From CADEED01 sp041395625 (GTDB lineage Bacteria > Pseudomonadota > Gammaproteobacteria > Steroidobacterales > Steroidobacteraceae): a stretch of DNA of 64,000 bases. How positions within the stretch are numbered: the stretch's first letter is position 1; each line of letters starts with the position of its first letter. The notes under the pieces were generated by a model that saw only the letters and a list, made by a program, of their open reading frames with translations, was not told where the DNA came from and ran no database searches. The translations under genes and the position numbers were made by a program. Positions 43,599 through 52,277 of this stretch are shown one piece after another. The stretch is from positions 558,001-622,000 of the forward strand of contig JAWLAE010000002.1 in the NCBI GenBank assembly GCA_041395625.1, in the 5' to 3' direction.

Positions 43599-43883
43599 AT
43601 GCAATTCATGGTCGAATGCCAGGATAAACCAGGCTACCTGCAACTGCGTCTCGACACGCGACCACCGCATCTCGAGTACTTGCTGGGCCATAGTGACCGA
43701 ATAGTGCTTGCCGGACCGTTGCTCGACGCCACCGGACAGCCCAACGGCTCGCTGCTGGTGTTCGACGTTGCCAACCGCTCGGAACTCGACCAAATCATCC
43801 AGAACGATCCCTATGCGCTCGCCGGACTGTTCGCGAGCGTGCGTGTGAAGCCGTTCCGCAAAACCTTGCCGGCCACATCGTGA
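43599..43883 (+). CDS. YciI family protein
   Basis: A 94-residue single-domain protein of the YciI fold. It shows RPPHLEYLLGH with the conserved histidine, LAGPLLD, GSLLVFDVANRSEL and NDPYALAGLF, where the Asp/His pair of the putative active site lies. YciI proteins resemble chlorohydroxyhydroquinone dechlorinases, but most have no known reaction. CGAGGA precedes the ATG at 43599. It lies 20 bases after tdh and overlaps the exporter gene by four bases, so it belongs to the kbl-tdh transcript. Confidence 0.9.
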   Translation: MQFMVECQDKPGYLQLRLDTRPPHLEYLLGHSDRIVLAGPLLDATGQPNGSLLVFDVANRSELDQIIQNDPYALAGLFASVRVKPFRKTLPATS

Positions 43884-44653
43884 TCGACTTCGCGGTCGCG
43901 CAACTCGGCGACCCGGCGTTCTGGACCTTTGCAGCCATTGGTTTTCTCGCGCAGTTACTGGACGGCATGCTCGGTATGGGCTTTGGTGCTCTGTCTGCGC
44001 TCGCGATGACCGTGGTCGGTTATCCGCGCGCAGTTGTCAGCGCCTCGATCAATGGCGCCAAGATGTTCACGGGCGCGATTTCCGGCATCTCGCATGTCTT
44101 CGCCGGCAACATCGACTGGCGCCTATTTGCCTGGCTGCTGACCGGCGGTCTCACCGGTGCGCTGGCAGGTGCCACAGTCCTGACGCGCTTCACCGCCGAG
44201 TGGGTCGGATTCGCCGTCGACGCGTACTTGTTGGTCGTCGGGCTGTACATCTTGCACCGCGCACGACGCAAGCCCGAGGCTACGCGAGTGAGCGCGCCGC
44301 GCGTCGCGGGAGTCGGTACCGCAGCAGGTTTCCTGGAAGCGATGATCGGCGTCTGGGGGCCACTCGCGACCGGCAATCTCGTCGCACTCGGCACGGAACC
44401 GCGCCACGCCGTCGGCACCGGCAACCTGGCCGAAGCGATCATCGCGATCGTCGTTTTCACTATCCTGGTGCGGCACCTCGGCTTCGACCAACTGAGCGTT
44501 GCGATATTCGGTCTGCTGGCGGGTGCTTTGGTGGCGGCGCCGCTCGCGGCCATGTTGACCGCTCGCATACCCAAGCGCCGACTGATGCTGGGCGTCGGCG
44601 GCCTCGTCGTGGCAATCAGTCTGCTGCGGCTGTGGCGGGATTGGACTGCGTAG
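43880..44653 (+). CDS. TauE/SafE family anion exporter
   Basis: A 257-residue membrane protein with about eight helices and two TauE/SafE half-repeats; GMLGMGFGALSALAM and the matching GFLEAMIGVWGPLATGNL carry the family G-x-G-G-like motifs. Members move sulfite, sulfoacetate or related anions out of the cell. The substrate here is unknown. The GTG start overlaps the yciI stop as GTGA. The TAG stop shares one base with a GTG that opens the decayed gene downstream. Confidence 0.88.
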   Translation: MIDFAVAQLGDPAFWTFAAIGFLAQLLDGMLGMGFGALSALAMTVVGYPRAVVSASINGAKMFTGAISGISHVFAGNIDWRLFAWLLTGGLTGALAGATVLTRFTAEWVGFAVDAYLLVVGLYILHRARRKPEATRVSAPRVAGVGTAAGFLEAMIGVWGPLATGNLVALGTEPRHAVGTGNLAEAIIAIVVFTILVRHLGFDQLSVAIFGLLAGALVAAPLAAMLTARIPKRRLMLGVGGLVVAISLLRLWRDWTA

Positions 44654-45179
44654 TGGACCAGGAAATCGAACAGACACGCTGCGACGCTCGCGAGCAGGAA
44701 GAGTTTCGCGTCCGCCTGCGCGACGATATGCTGCAACCAGAATGGATGTCGGACTCCAATCGATATCGCGCGCTGTCGAAAGAGCTGTCTCGGCTGCGCG
44801 ATGGTGAGTCGCTGCACGTGCGCATCGAAGGCCAGGATGTCTTCGATCTGCCCCGCCATCACGATCGAGTGCGGCAAGAGCGGCCAACCCGAGGGCGTCG
44901 ACGCCGCGCTGCGGCTCGTGGATCGCGTGATGACTACGGAGTCACTAACGACCGGCGCAGCCCCAACCCTGCACCTGTACGAAACGGTCGGCCGGGTGCT
45001 GGTCGATCCTGCGTGCAGCTTCTCCTTCGGCGAAGCACGAACCGAGCTCGTGCTGCGCGCGGATCTCGAGCACCTCAACTTCCGGGATGTGAGCGCCGGC
45101 GATGCTCACCCGTGACCACGCGGTGATACGACAGGACTGCCTCGGCTACCTGATGATCGATCATTCAGCGGCGCGCTAA
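44653..45179 (+). pseudogene. Decayed M14-family gene (succinylglutamate desuccinylase/aspartoacylase-like)
   Basis: Three frames must be joined to read a protein. The first (from GTG 44653) gives plausible coding sequence to VRIEGQDVFDLP near 44850. A shift at the CCCC near 44851 continues as PAITIECGKSGQ, then LYETVGRVLVDP and LRADLEHLNFRDVSAGD. A second shift near 45100 gives MLTRDHAVIRQDCLGYLMID and a TAA. The last two segments resemble the C-terminal part of M14 aspartoacylase-like proteins. The N-terminal zinc ligands and the stretch between NFRDVSAGD and MLTRD are missing, so it cannot be active. Family assignment is from memory of motifs and moderate. Confidence 0.5.
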
Positions 45180-46822
45180 CCGAAGAAACCCTCGGCCCGC
45201 AGCAAACCCCACAGCCGTTCCACCGCGCGGCCCGCATCGCGCGCAATGCGCCCGAGATCGCCGGCGATGAAGCGCCCGTTCCACACCTGCAGCCGGCCGT
45301 CGGTCATGACATGCCGCACCGACATACCGTTCGCGTAGAGCAGATTGTTCAGCGGCTCCGGCGGCAACGTGCCAACGCCTACCAGCGGGCCACTGACATT
45401 GATCGTGGCGATATCGGCTTTGGCACCGACGGCGAGTCGTCCCAGATCCGGACGGCGCAAGCCCGCGGCAGCGATGCGCGTGGCGCCGTCGATGGCGTGC
45501 CACATCGTCGGATTCGCCAGCGGCAGTGCGCTCGTCGCACCAATCAGGGAGCGCCGTGCCTGCCCATAGAGCACCGACAACTTCAGATTCTCGACATAAT
45601 CGTTGGAGTGCGTGTCGATACCGATATTGACGCGCATGTCCTGCGCCAGCGCCTCGGGATAGGGTTGCGTGCCGCCACCCGCACCGCCCGCCGACGGGCA
45701 GTGTGAATACACCGCTCCGTTGGCATTGAGGATGGTGGGGTCCACGGCGAAGTCGAGCCCACTCATGTGCGCGCCGAAGAACGGGCCGTTCATCAGGCCC
45801 AGGCTCGCCGACCACTGGGTCGGCGTCATGCCCCACAGACGCTTGACGGTGTTGGTCTCGTTCGCGGATTGTGACAAGTGGATGTGGATGCCCGTGTCGA
45901 GCTCCGCCGCCGCGGCCGCGAAGGCGCGCATGGTCTCAGGGGTCTGCGTATCGGTGGCATGCGGCGACATCATCGGCTGAATCCGCCCATCAGCAGCATT
46001 TCGATTGCGCCGGCCGAACTCCAGGTTCGCCTGGATCTCCGCCAACGTACCCGGCACCGAATCGTATAGAGCCTGGTCGTTAGTGCGGAACCAGATGGGG
46101 AACAGACGCTGAATGCCCGGCACCATCCCGCCTGGATAGCCGCGGGCACCCAGTCGTGCCGCGACACGTACATAGGATTCCGCCTGCTTGAGGCTCAGGG
46201 CCATCTCGACTTGCGTCGTGCAGCCCGAGAGCATCAGCTCGGCGAGATTGAATGCGGTGATTGCATCGAGTTCGTCGTCGCTCAAAGTGTCGGCCAGCAC
46301 CAGCGGCCGGGCGAACGAGCGCCCCATCTCGATGATGCCGCGCGTGGTCGTGCCGCCCGCGACATGCGTGTGGCCACTGATGAATCCGGGCACGACCAGA
46401 TGACGGCGCGCATCGATCGCGAAGGCACGCCCATACCGACGCCGCGATGACACGTCGGTTTCGAGCGCGGCGATTCGATCGCCTTCGACCAGGATCGTGA
46501 CGTTGTTGCGTACTTCGAGCACGCCGTTGGTTTCGAGCAGCGCCGCGCCGGCATCGATGACGAAGCGGCGCTCGCGTCCGCCATGACGCGCATTCTCGTC
46601 CAGCGATTCTTCGGCACCACCGCGATCGACTTCGGTCGCGCGCGCCAGCAGCGGCGCTGCCACGGTTGCGCCGAGCGCCGCGCCCAGGAAAGAGCGCCGC
46701 GTTGCCTGCTGAGGAGCGGAATCGGTTGGATCTGGCGACCCGGCGGCAGCGCAGACAAAGCATGCGCCGGCGTGAGAACTATCGGCTTTCGGCTGGACCG
46801 AATCGCGGGACTGGCTATTCAT
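45176..46822 (-). CDS. Amidohydrolase with Tat-type signal
   Basis: A 548-residue metal-dependent hydrolase of the cytosine deaminase/chlorohydrolase-like group. The barrel shows HTHVAGG (first metal histidines), IHIHLSQSA, a later conserved histidine region and the catalytic IGIDTHSND aspartate. A Tat-type stretch TRRSFLGAALGATVAAP follows an unusual 50-residue N-terminal segment, so it probably acts in the periplasm. The ATG at 46822 has GGGAGG six bases upstream. Substrate unknown; a cyclic amide or aminopurine-like compound is possible. It is not clearly in an operon. Confidence 0.83.
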   Translation of the reverse strand: MNSQSRDSVQPKADSSHAGACFVCAAAGSPDPTDSAPQQATRRSFLGAALGATVAAPLLARATEVDRGGAEESLDENARHGGRERRFVIDAGAALLETNGVLEVRNNVTILVEGDRIAALETDVSSRRRYGRAFAIDARRHLVVPGFISGHTHVAGGTTTRGIIEMGRSFARPLVLADTLSDDELDAITAFNLAELMLSGCTTQVEMALSLKQAESYVRVAARLGARGYPGGMVPGIQRLFPIWFRTNDQALYDSVPGTLAEIQANLEFGRRNRNAADGRIQPMMSPHATDTQTPETMRAFAAAAAELDTGIHIHLSQSANETNTVKRLWGMTPTQWSASLGLMNGPFFGAHMSGLDFAVDPTILNANGAVYSHCPSAGGAGGGTQPYPEALAQDMRVNIGIDTHSNDYVENLKLSVLYGQARRSLIGATSALPLANPTMWHAIDGATRIAAAGLRRPDLGRLAVGAKADIATINVSGPLVGVGTLPPEPLNNLLYANGMSVRHVMTDGRLQVWNGRFIAGDLGRIARDAGRAVERLWGLLRAEGFFG

Positions 46823-46962
46823 TGGCGACCTCCCGTGCAACTTACTGGAAGACAACGAGACGGGATGGAACTCGCGCTCTATTTACCGAGACGACGAGGC
46901 GTTTGCGACCACGCTACGCCACTGCGACGCAGCAATGCAAGCCACGAGTGCTCAGCCGCTGA

Positions 46963-48795
46963 TCAGTCGACGCTGCAAAAGCAGTAAGCGTAGCGATTGT
47001 CGCGTGACGAGAGGCGCGCCCAACGGGCGAGCTCACGTTCCAGGGGTTGCAACTGCTGCCGGACCGCTACGACGGCCGAACCGCGAGTGAAGCCACCCAA
47101 AAATGTCTTCACGCCCCAGACCTGCACCTGCATCGCCAACTGCTCAGCCCAGGAGAGTTCCGGCTGGATGAACACGACTTCGTAGTCGTCCGCCAAATCC
47201 GCACGTTTGGCGGCCGACTTCACCGCATCGTCGAAGGAGCCTAACTGGTCGACGAGGCCCAGTCGTTTGGCATCGGTGCCGGACCACACGCGGCCCTGGG
47301 CGACGGCATCGATCGTGTCGCGATCCTTGTTGCGCCCTGCGGCCACGCGTGCCAGAAAATCCTCATAGCCGCGTTCGATGGTCGATTGAATCAGCTTCTC
47401 GGCATCCGGCCCCAGGGGCCGGTCGAAGCGGAACTGCCCGGACAGCGGCGTCGTCCCCACGCCATCGGTGCTGATGCCCACCTTGTCGAGTGTGCCTTGG
47501 AAGTTGGGCAGCACGGCAAAAATGCCGATCGAGCCCGTGATGGTGGCCGGATGCGCCCAGATCTCGTCGGCCGGTGCTGAAATATAGTAACCACCGCTCG
47601 CCGCTAAATCGCTCATCGACACGATCACCGGCTTGCCGCTGTCCTTGGCGGCCTTCACCTCACGATAGATCAGCTCGGACGCGAGCACGCTGCCACCCGG
47701 ACTATCGACCCGCAGCACGATGGCCTTCACGTCGTCGTCGAGACGGGCCTCGCGTATCGTGCGCGCCGTTGATTCACCGCCGATCGTGCCCGGCGGCTGC
47801 TCGCCATCGAGAATGTCACCGGAGGCCACGACGACGCCAACCTTCGGACGACCATCCACTTTGAGACCCTTCTGCGCCCGTACCACACGCAGATAATCGA
47901 CCAACGACGTCGCCTTGTACGAGTCGCCCGTTTCGTTCTCGCCAACCAGTGCCACCAGATCGTCGTCGAATTCGAGATTGGTTTTGAGCCCCGTGACGAG
48001 CTTCGCATCGAGTGCCACTTTGGCCGTATCACCACGCGCCGTCTGCACGGCCTCCGTGAGGTTTGCAACATACTTCGCGAGATCCGCCTCGCTGAGCCCG
48101 CGCGCCTTTGCCACCGCTGAGCGATAGTTGTTCCACAGCGCGTTGAGATAGCCGAGACTTTCGACTCGATCCTCGGGCGACATGTCCTTGCGCGTAAACT
48201 CCTCCACCGCGCTCTTGTACGCACCGACCCGAAAGACATTCATCGTTACCCCGAGTTTTTCCAACAACTCGGGGTAATAAAGTCGGTACCGCGCGTAGCC
48301 GTCGATGAACACGAAGCCCATGGGATCGAGATATACTTCATCGGCATGCGCCGCGACGAAATACTGCTCCTGGGTGAATGCCGTACCGCGCACCAGCACC
48401 TTCTTGCCCGAGGAGCGGAAGTCATCGAGCGCCGCGGCGAATTCAGTCAAGGTCGGCTGACCGCCGCTCAGCATGTAGTCGAGATCGAGCACGACATGCG
48501 CGATGCGCGCGTCGTCCTTGGCGGCCCGCAGCGCATCAGTGAGATCCCACAGCAGCGTCTCGGCCTGCGCCACGCCCTGCAACTGATCGAGCGCACGCTG
48601 TAGCGGATCACCGGAGAGCTGCTCGACGATCGCGCCTTCAGGACGAATGACGAGCGCCGAGTCCTTGGCAATACGCGGGATCGACGGTCGCAGCGCCCCG
48701 ACGATGAAACCGAACAACAGAAGCAGCAGGATGAGATGCAGGAACTTCCTGAGCCCATCCAGCCCCCGCCAGAGCGTTGCGAAGAATTTGCCCAT
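46963..48795 (-). CDS. sppA: Signal peptide peptidase SppA (67 kDa type)
   Basis: SppA is the inner-membrane serine protease that degrades cleaved signal peptides. The 610-residue protein (E. coli 618) has one N-terminal membrane helix (about residues 18-40) and two tandem S49 domains. The dyad is Lys194 in VGAYKSAVEEF and Ser400 in SDLAASGGYY, equivalent to E. coli Lys209 and Ser409. It lies 38 bases after rplS on the same strand, and could be read from the ribosomal transcript. A CTAACAA heptamer sits just before its start. Confidence 0.96.
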   Translation of the reverse strand: MGKFFATLWRGLDGLRKFLHLILLLLLFGFIVGALRPSIPRIAKDSALVIRPEGAIVEQLSGDPLQRALDQLQGVAQAETLLWDLTDALRAAKDDARIAHVVLDLDYMLSGGQPTLTEFAAALDDFRSSGKKVLVRGTAFTQEQYFVAAHADEVYLDPMGFVFIDGYARYRLYYPELLEKLGVTMNVFRVGAYKSAVEEFTRKDMSPEDRVESLGYLNALWNNYRSAVAKARGLSEADLAKYVANLTEAVQTARGDTAKVALDAKLVTGLKTNLEFDDDLVALVGENETGDSYKATSLVDYLRVVRAQKGLKVDGRPKVGVVVASGDILDGEQPPGTIGGESTARTIREARLDDDVKAIVLRVDSPGGSVLASELIYREVKAAKDSGKPVIVSMSDLAASGGYYISAPADEIWAHPATITGSIGIFAVLPNFQGTLDKVGISTDGVGTTPLSGQFRFDRPLGPDAEKLIQSTIERGYEDFLARVAAGRNKDRDTIDAVAQGRVWSGTDAKRLGLVDQLGSFDDAVKSAAKRADLADDYEVVFIQPELSWAEQLAMQVQVWGVKTFLGGFTRGSAVVAVRQQLQPLERELARWARLSSRDNRYAYCFCSVD

Positions 48796-48833
48796 GGCAG
48801 CCTAACAACACCCGCCTAGTACGATCGGTCGGC

Positions 48834-49178
48834 TCAAACCTTCTCTTCGATGCGGGCCTTCTTGCCCGACAGCGCGCGCAGATAGTAGAGCTTGGCGCGC
48901 CGCACCTTGCCCTGCCGCTTGACACTGATATCCGCGATCGTCGGGCTGTGCGACTGGAACACTCGCTCGACACCCTCGCCATGCGAGATCTTGCGCACCG
49001 TGAACGAAGAATTGAGGCCGCGGTTGCTCTTCGCGATCACCACGCCTTCGTAGGCCTGGACACGCTCGCGGTCGCCCTCCGTCACCTTCACGTTCACAAC
49101 GACGGTGTCACCGGGGTTGAATGCCGGCACCTCGCGGGTGATGCGTCTCTGTTCCATCGCTTGAATGATATTGGCCAT
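48834..49178 (-). CDS. rplS: 50S ribosomal protein L19
   Basis: L19 lies at the interface of the two ribosomal subunits. The 114-residue product matches E. coli L19 (115), with FNPGDTVVVNVKVTEGDRERVQAYEGVVIAKSNRG and VKRQGKVRRAKLYYLR compressed here to their key parts PGDTV and KLYYLR. The ATG at 49178 lies one base after the trmD TGA; the eight-codon extension upstream overlaps trmD. It ends the rpsP-rimM-trmD-rplS unit. Confidence 0.98.
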   Translation of the reverse strand: MANIIQAMEQRRITREVPAFNPGDTVVVNVKVTEGDRERVQAYEGVVIAKSNRGLNSSFTVRKISHGEGVERVFQSHSPTIADISVKRQGKVRRAKLYYLRALSGKKARIEEKV

Positions 49179-49179
49179 G

Positions 49180-49944
49180 TCAGTCACCTTTGTTAGCCTC
49201 ACCGTCGGCCGCCCGCTCGGTGAGATACTCGTTCAACAACTCGCTCGCTTCGCGCCCGAGCTGCGCTCGTGCGATCAAATCCGGCCGGCGACGCCACGTG
49301 CGCACCACCGCCTGCTGCAGCCGCCAGCGCTCGATCGCTGCATGGTTGCCACCCTGCAGCACGAGCGGCACCTGCCGACCCTCGAATTCCACCGGCCGCG
49401 TGTAGTGCGGCCAGTCGAGCAAGCCCGCGTCGAAGGATTCTTCGACGCTCGACCGCTCATCGCCCAACGCCCCTGGCAGCAGCCGCAGCAGCGCGTCGAT
49501 CACGACCAGCGCCGGCAACTCCCCACCGGAGAGCACATAATCACCGATAGACACTTCTCTATCTATCCGCGACTCGACGATCCGCTCGTCGATGCCCTCA
49601 TAACGACCCGCAACCAGCACCAGCCCGCTGCGATTCGCCCAATCCGCCGCCAGCGCCTGCGAGAACGGCTCGCCCTGCGCCGACAGATACACCCGTTCCA
49701 CGCCACTCGGCGCGCGCGCCACGGCCGCATCGATCGCGGCCGCCAGCGGCTCGGGCTTCAAGACCATCCCGGGACCACCGCCATACGGCCGGTCGTCCAC
49801 CGTGCGATGCACGTCGCGCGTGTAATCGCGCGGGTCGCTGCACGACACCTGCGCCAGTCCTCGCTCCAACGCCCGACCGACGATCCCGTGCGCCAGCGCC
49901 TCGTGGATCATCTGCGGGAACAGCGTTACCACTTCGATGTGCAC
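49180..49944 (-). CDS. trmD: tRNA (guanine-N1)-methyltransferase
   Basis: TrmD methylates G37 in tRNAs and prevents +1 frameshifting. The 254-residue SPOUT protein (E. coli 255) has GGGPGMVLKPEP, the knot region LVAGRYEGIDERI and SIGDYVLSGGELPALV. The start is GTG at 49944, chosen because GGAG lies six bases upstream and the protein then begins HIEVVTLFP as in the family; the longer open frame runs into rimM. It sits between rimM (11-base gap) and rplS (one-base gap). Confidence 0.97.
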   Translation of the reverse strand: MHIEVVTLFPQMIHEALAHGIVGRALERGLAQVSCSDPRDYTRDVHRTVDDRPYGGGPGMVLKPEPLAAAIDAAVARAPSGVERVYLSAQGEPFSQALAADWANRSGLVLVAGRYEGIDERIVESRIDREVSIGDYVLSGGELPALVVIDALLRLLPGALGDERSSVEESFDAGLLDWPHYTRPVEFEGRQVPLVLQGGNHAAIERWRLQQAVVRTWRRRPDLIARAQLGREASELLNEYLTERAADGEANKGD

Positions 49945-49955
49945 ACGCCGCTCCG

Positions 49956-50468
49956 TCAAAAATCTGCGGGCCAATCCACCTCGATCGTCCGCGCCACCTG
50001 ATCGACGCGCAGCAGATGCTGCGGCGTCACCGGCAGCCAATGCTCCTTCGAGCCACGAACCACCATCACATCGTTGGCCGGCGTCGTCACAAAGTGATCG
50101 ACCACACCGAGCTCAATTCCATCGCCGTTGCGCACTGCCATGCCGACCAGGTCGGCTAGATAGTGCTCGCCAGCCGCCGCGGTCGGCAGACTGTCGCGCT
50201 CAACTTCTATCCAGGCACCCGTCAGCCGGGCCGCGCCGTTGCGCTCTTCAATCCCGACCAGCCTCGCGATCCAGCCAGCGCCGTGTCGCCGCCACTCAGC
50301 GAGCCGCACTGTGGCGCGGCTGCCATTCGGCGCTCGTACTTGCCACTCGAGCTGCTCGAACAAGTCCTCCGGTCGCGCCATGAAGGACTGCACCTTGACC
50401 CAACCGCGCACACCGTTCGGCGCGCCGATCCTGCCGACTTCGACCCACGATGTGCTCACCGGCAACAA
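49956..50468 (-). CDS. rimM: Ribosome maturation factor RimM
   Basis: RimM binds S19 and helps fold the head of the 30S subunit. The 170-residue protein has the N-terminal barrel (VEVGRIGAPNGVRGWVKVQS) and the PRC-like C-terminal barrel (LADLVGMAVRNGDGIELGVVDHF, NDVMVVRG, EHWLPVTPQHLLRVD and the closing IEVDWPADF). The start is unclear: TTG TTG CCG GTG lies at 50468-50457 without a Shine-Dalgarno; TTG 50468 or GTG 50459 are candidates. Gene order supports the call. Confidence 0.95.
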   Translation of the reverse strand: MLPVSTSWVEVGRIGAPNGVRGWVKVQSFMARPEDLFEQLEWQVRAPNGSRATVRLAEWRRHGAGWIARLVGIEERNGAARLTGAWIEVERDSLPTAAAGEHYLADLVGMAVRNGDGIELGVVDHFVTTPANDVMVVRGSKEHWLPVTPQHLLRVDQVARTIEVDWPADF

Positions 50469-50500
50469 CCGGCGGCCGCGCGGCCGCCAGAGCCAAGTCG

Positions 50501-50764
50501 TTAGGCCGCGGCGCTCAGACTGGCCTTGCGGAACGTCGTGACCAGTTGCTTGACGCGATCAGACTGCTGCGCGCCCTGCGACACCCAATAGTCGATGCGC
50601 GGCAGATCGAGGCGCAGCTTGACGTCGCTCTTGCGCGCGACGGGATTGAAAAAACCGACCTGCTCGAGGGCTTTGCCACCCTGACGCTTGCGGCTATCCG
50701 TCACCATCACGTGATAGAACGGCGAGTTCTTGGCGCCGCGGCGTGTGAGGCGAATTGTCACCAT
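50501..50764 (-). CDS. rpsP: 30S ribosomal protein S16
   Basis: S16 is a core 30S assembly protein. The 87-residue product begins MVTIRLTRRGAKNSPFYHVMVTDSR and ends with the helix RVKQLVTTF, as in E. coli S16 (82). The ATG at 50764 is fixed by this N-terminus; the 14-codon extension is not family-like. It lies 32 bases before rimM and 114 bases after ffh, with a hairpin in between. Confidence 0.97.
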   Translation of the reverse strand: MVTIRLTRRGAKNSPFYHVMVTDSRKRQGGKALEQVGFFNPVARKSDVKLRLDLPRIDYWVSQGAQQSDRVKQLVTTFRKASLSAAA

Positions 50765-50846
50765 GTCTTGCAAACCTTTTGACTGAACGGCCCACACCCG
50801 ACCCATGGGCCCGGCTTGGCCAAAAAAGAGCGCGAATTCTACGCAG

Positions 50847-50878
50847 TTCGGCCCGCTCGCGAAAGGGGGCGGGCCGAA
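50847..50878 (-). terminator. Strong hairpin behind ffh, possible terminator or attenuator
   Basis: On the minus strand TTCGGCCCGC (50878-50869) pairs perfectly with GCGGGCCGAA (50856-50847) across a 12-base loop, starting one base after the ffh stop. A run of six T (50827-50822) follows only after another 19 bases, so it is not a textbook terminator. It may reduce read-through from ffh into rpsP. Confidence 0.45.
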
Positions 50879-52252
50879 TCAGCCGCCTGGGCCCGGGAAA
50901 CCCGGCGGCATGCCGCCCTTCATGGCGCCGAGCATGCGTTTCAGGCGGCCGCCCTGCATACCCTTCATCATCTTCTGCATCTCGAGGAACTGCTTCATGA
51001 GCCGGTTGACGTCCTGTACCTGCACCCCGGCACCGGCCGCAATGCGCCGCCGCCGCGAGCCATCCAGTACCCCGGGTTGCCGCCGTTCCCGTGGCGTCAT
51101 CGAATTGATGATGGCCAGCTGACGTCGCACTTCTCGATCGCCGCTCTCGACGGGAGCGGCGCCCCGCGTAGCGGCCTGCGGCAGCTTGTCCAGCAGCGAA
51201 CTCATGCCGCCCAGCTTCTGCACCTGTTCGAGCTGGCTCTTGAGATCGACCAGATCGAAGCGCTTGCCCTTGGCCATCTTGCGCGCCAGGCGTTGCGCCT
51301 CCTCGGCGTCCACCTGCTTGCCGACCTGCTCCACGAGCGCCACGACATCGCCCATGCCGAGAATGCGATTGGCCATGCGCTCGGCATCGAAAGGCTGCAG
51401 GGCGTCAGTTTTCTCGCCCACACCCATGAACACGATCGGCTTGCCCGTGACATGCCGTACCGAGAGCGCCGCACCGCCGCGGGCGTCGCCATCGGTCTTG
51501 GTCAGCACGACACCGGTGAGATCCAGCGCCTCGCCAAAGGCGCGCGCAGAATTCACGGCGTCCTGGCCGGCCATCGCATCGACCACGAACAGGCGTTCGT
51601 GGGTGTCGACCGCCGCCTCGATCTGCCGCACCTCGTCCATCAGCTCGGTATCGATGTGCAGCCGGCCTGCGGTGTCGACGATCAGCACATCGAACACCCC
51701 GCGCCGTGCCTGCTCGAGCGCCGCGGCGGCAATTGCCGCGGGCGACAAGGACGGATCGGTCGGGAAGAAATCGGCTTGCACCTGCTCAGCAAGTTTCTGC
51801 AATTGCAGCACCGCCGCTGGCCGGCGGATATCGGTGCTGACCAACAACACCCGTTTGTTCTGGCTCTCGATCAGCCAGCGTGCCAGCTTCGCAGCGGTCG
51901 TCGTCTTGCCGGCGCCCTGCAGACCGGCTAACAACACGACCACCGGCGGCGTCGCCCGCAATTGAAACGCCGTGCGCGCGCCCTCACCCATCAATGCGGC
52001 AAGCTCCTGATGCAGGATGCCGATCAGCGCCTGGCCAGGCGTCAGGCTGGTGGTGACTTCCGTACCGAGCGCTTTGGCTTTGACGCCGTCGATGAAGCTC
52101 TTGACCACCGGCAAGGCCACGTCCGCCTCGAGCAGCGCCATGCGCACGTCGCGCAGCGTCTCGACGATATTCTCGTCGGTGATGCGGCCGCGCCCGCGCA
52201 GGTTCTGGACGGTGCGCGACAGGCGCCCGGTGAGATTGTCGAACAGTGCCAT
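50879..52252 (-). CDS. ffh: Signal recognition particle protein Ffh
   Basis: Ffh binds the 4.5S RNA (encoded at about 7.7 kb) and signal sequences, and docks on FtsY. The 457-residue protein has the N domain (LFDNLTGRLSRTVQ), the G domain with GLQGAGKTTTAAKLA, DTAGRLH and TKTDGDARGG, and a methionine-rich M domain with RRRRIAAGAG and QFLEMQKMMKGMQ. The ATG at 52252 gives the usual MALFDNLT start. It follows radA by 25 bases on the same strand. Confidence 0.98.
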   Translation of the reverse strand: MALFDNLTGRLSRTVQNLRGRGRITDENIVETLRDVRMALLEADVALPVVKSFIDGVKAKALGTEVTTSLTPGQALIGILHQELAALMGEGARTAFQLRATPPVVVLLAGLQGAGKTTTAAKLARWLIESQNKRVLLVSTDIRRPAAVLQLQKLAEQVQADFFPTDPSLSPAAIAAAALEQARRGVFDVLIVDTAGRLHIDTELMDEVRQIEAAVDTHERLFVVDAMAGQDAVNSARAFGEALDLTGVVLTKTDGDARGGAALSVRHVTGKPIVFMGVGEKTDALQPFDAERMANRILGMGDVVALVEQVGKQVDAEEAQRLARKMAKGKRFDLVDLKSQLEQVQKLGGMSSLLDKLPQAATRGAAPVESGDREVRRQLAIINSMTPRERRQPGVLDGSRRRRIAAGAGVQVQDVNRLMKQFLEMQKMMKGMQGGRLKRMLGAMKGGMPPGFPGPGG

Positions 52253-52277
52253 GACCGCGATTGTACCGGGTCTGGTG

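Noticed and set aside
44653..44860. First frame of the M14 remnant as an N-terminal fragment of a peptide release factor
   Set aside because: DSNRYRALSKELSRL resembles release-factor N-termini, but the match is short and the rest of the region reads as M14-like, so the resemblance is probably chance.
44020..45078. 352-residue minus-strand frame over the TauE gene and M14 remnant
   Set aside because: Ser/Arg/Ala-rich, no motif, antisense to a membrane protein with good family marks.
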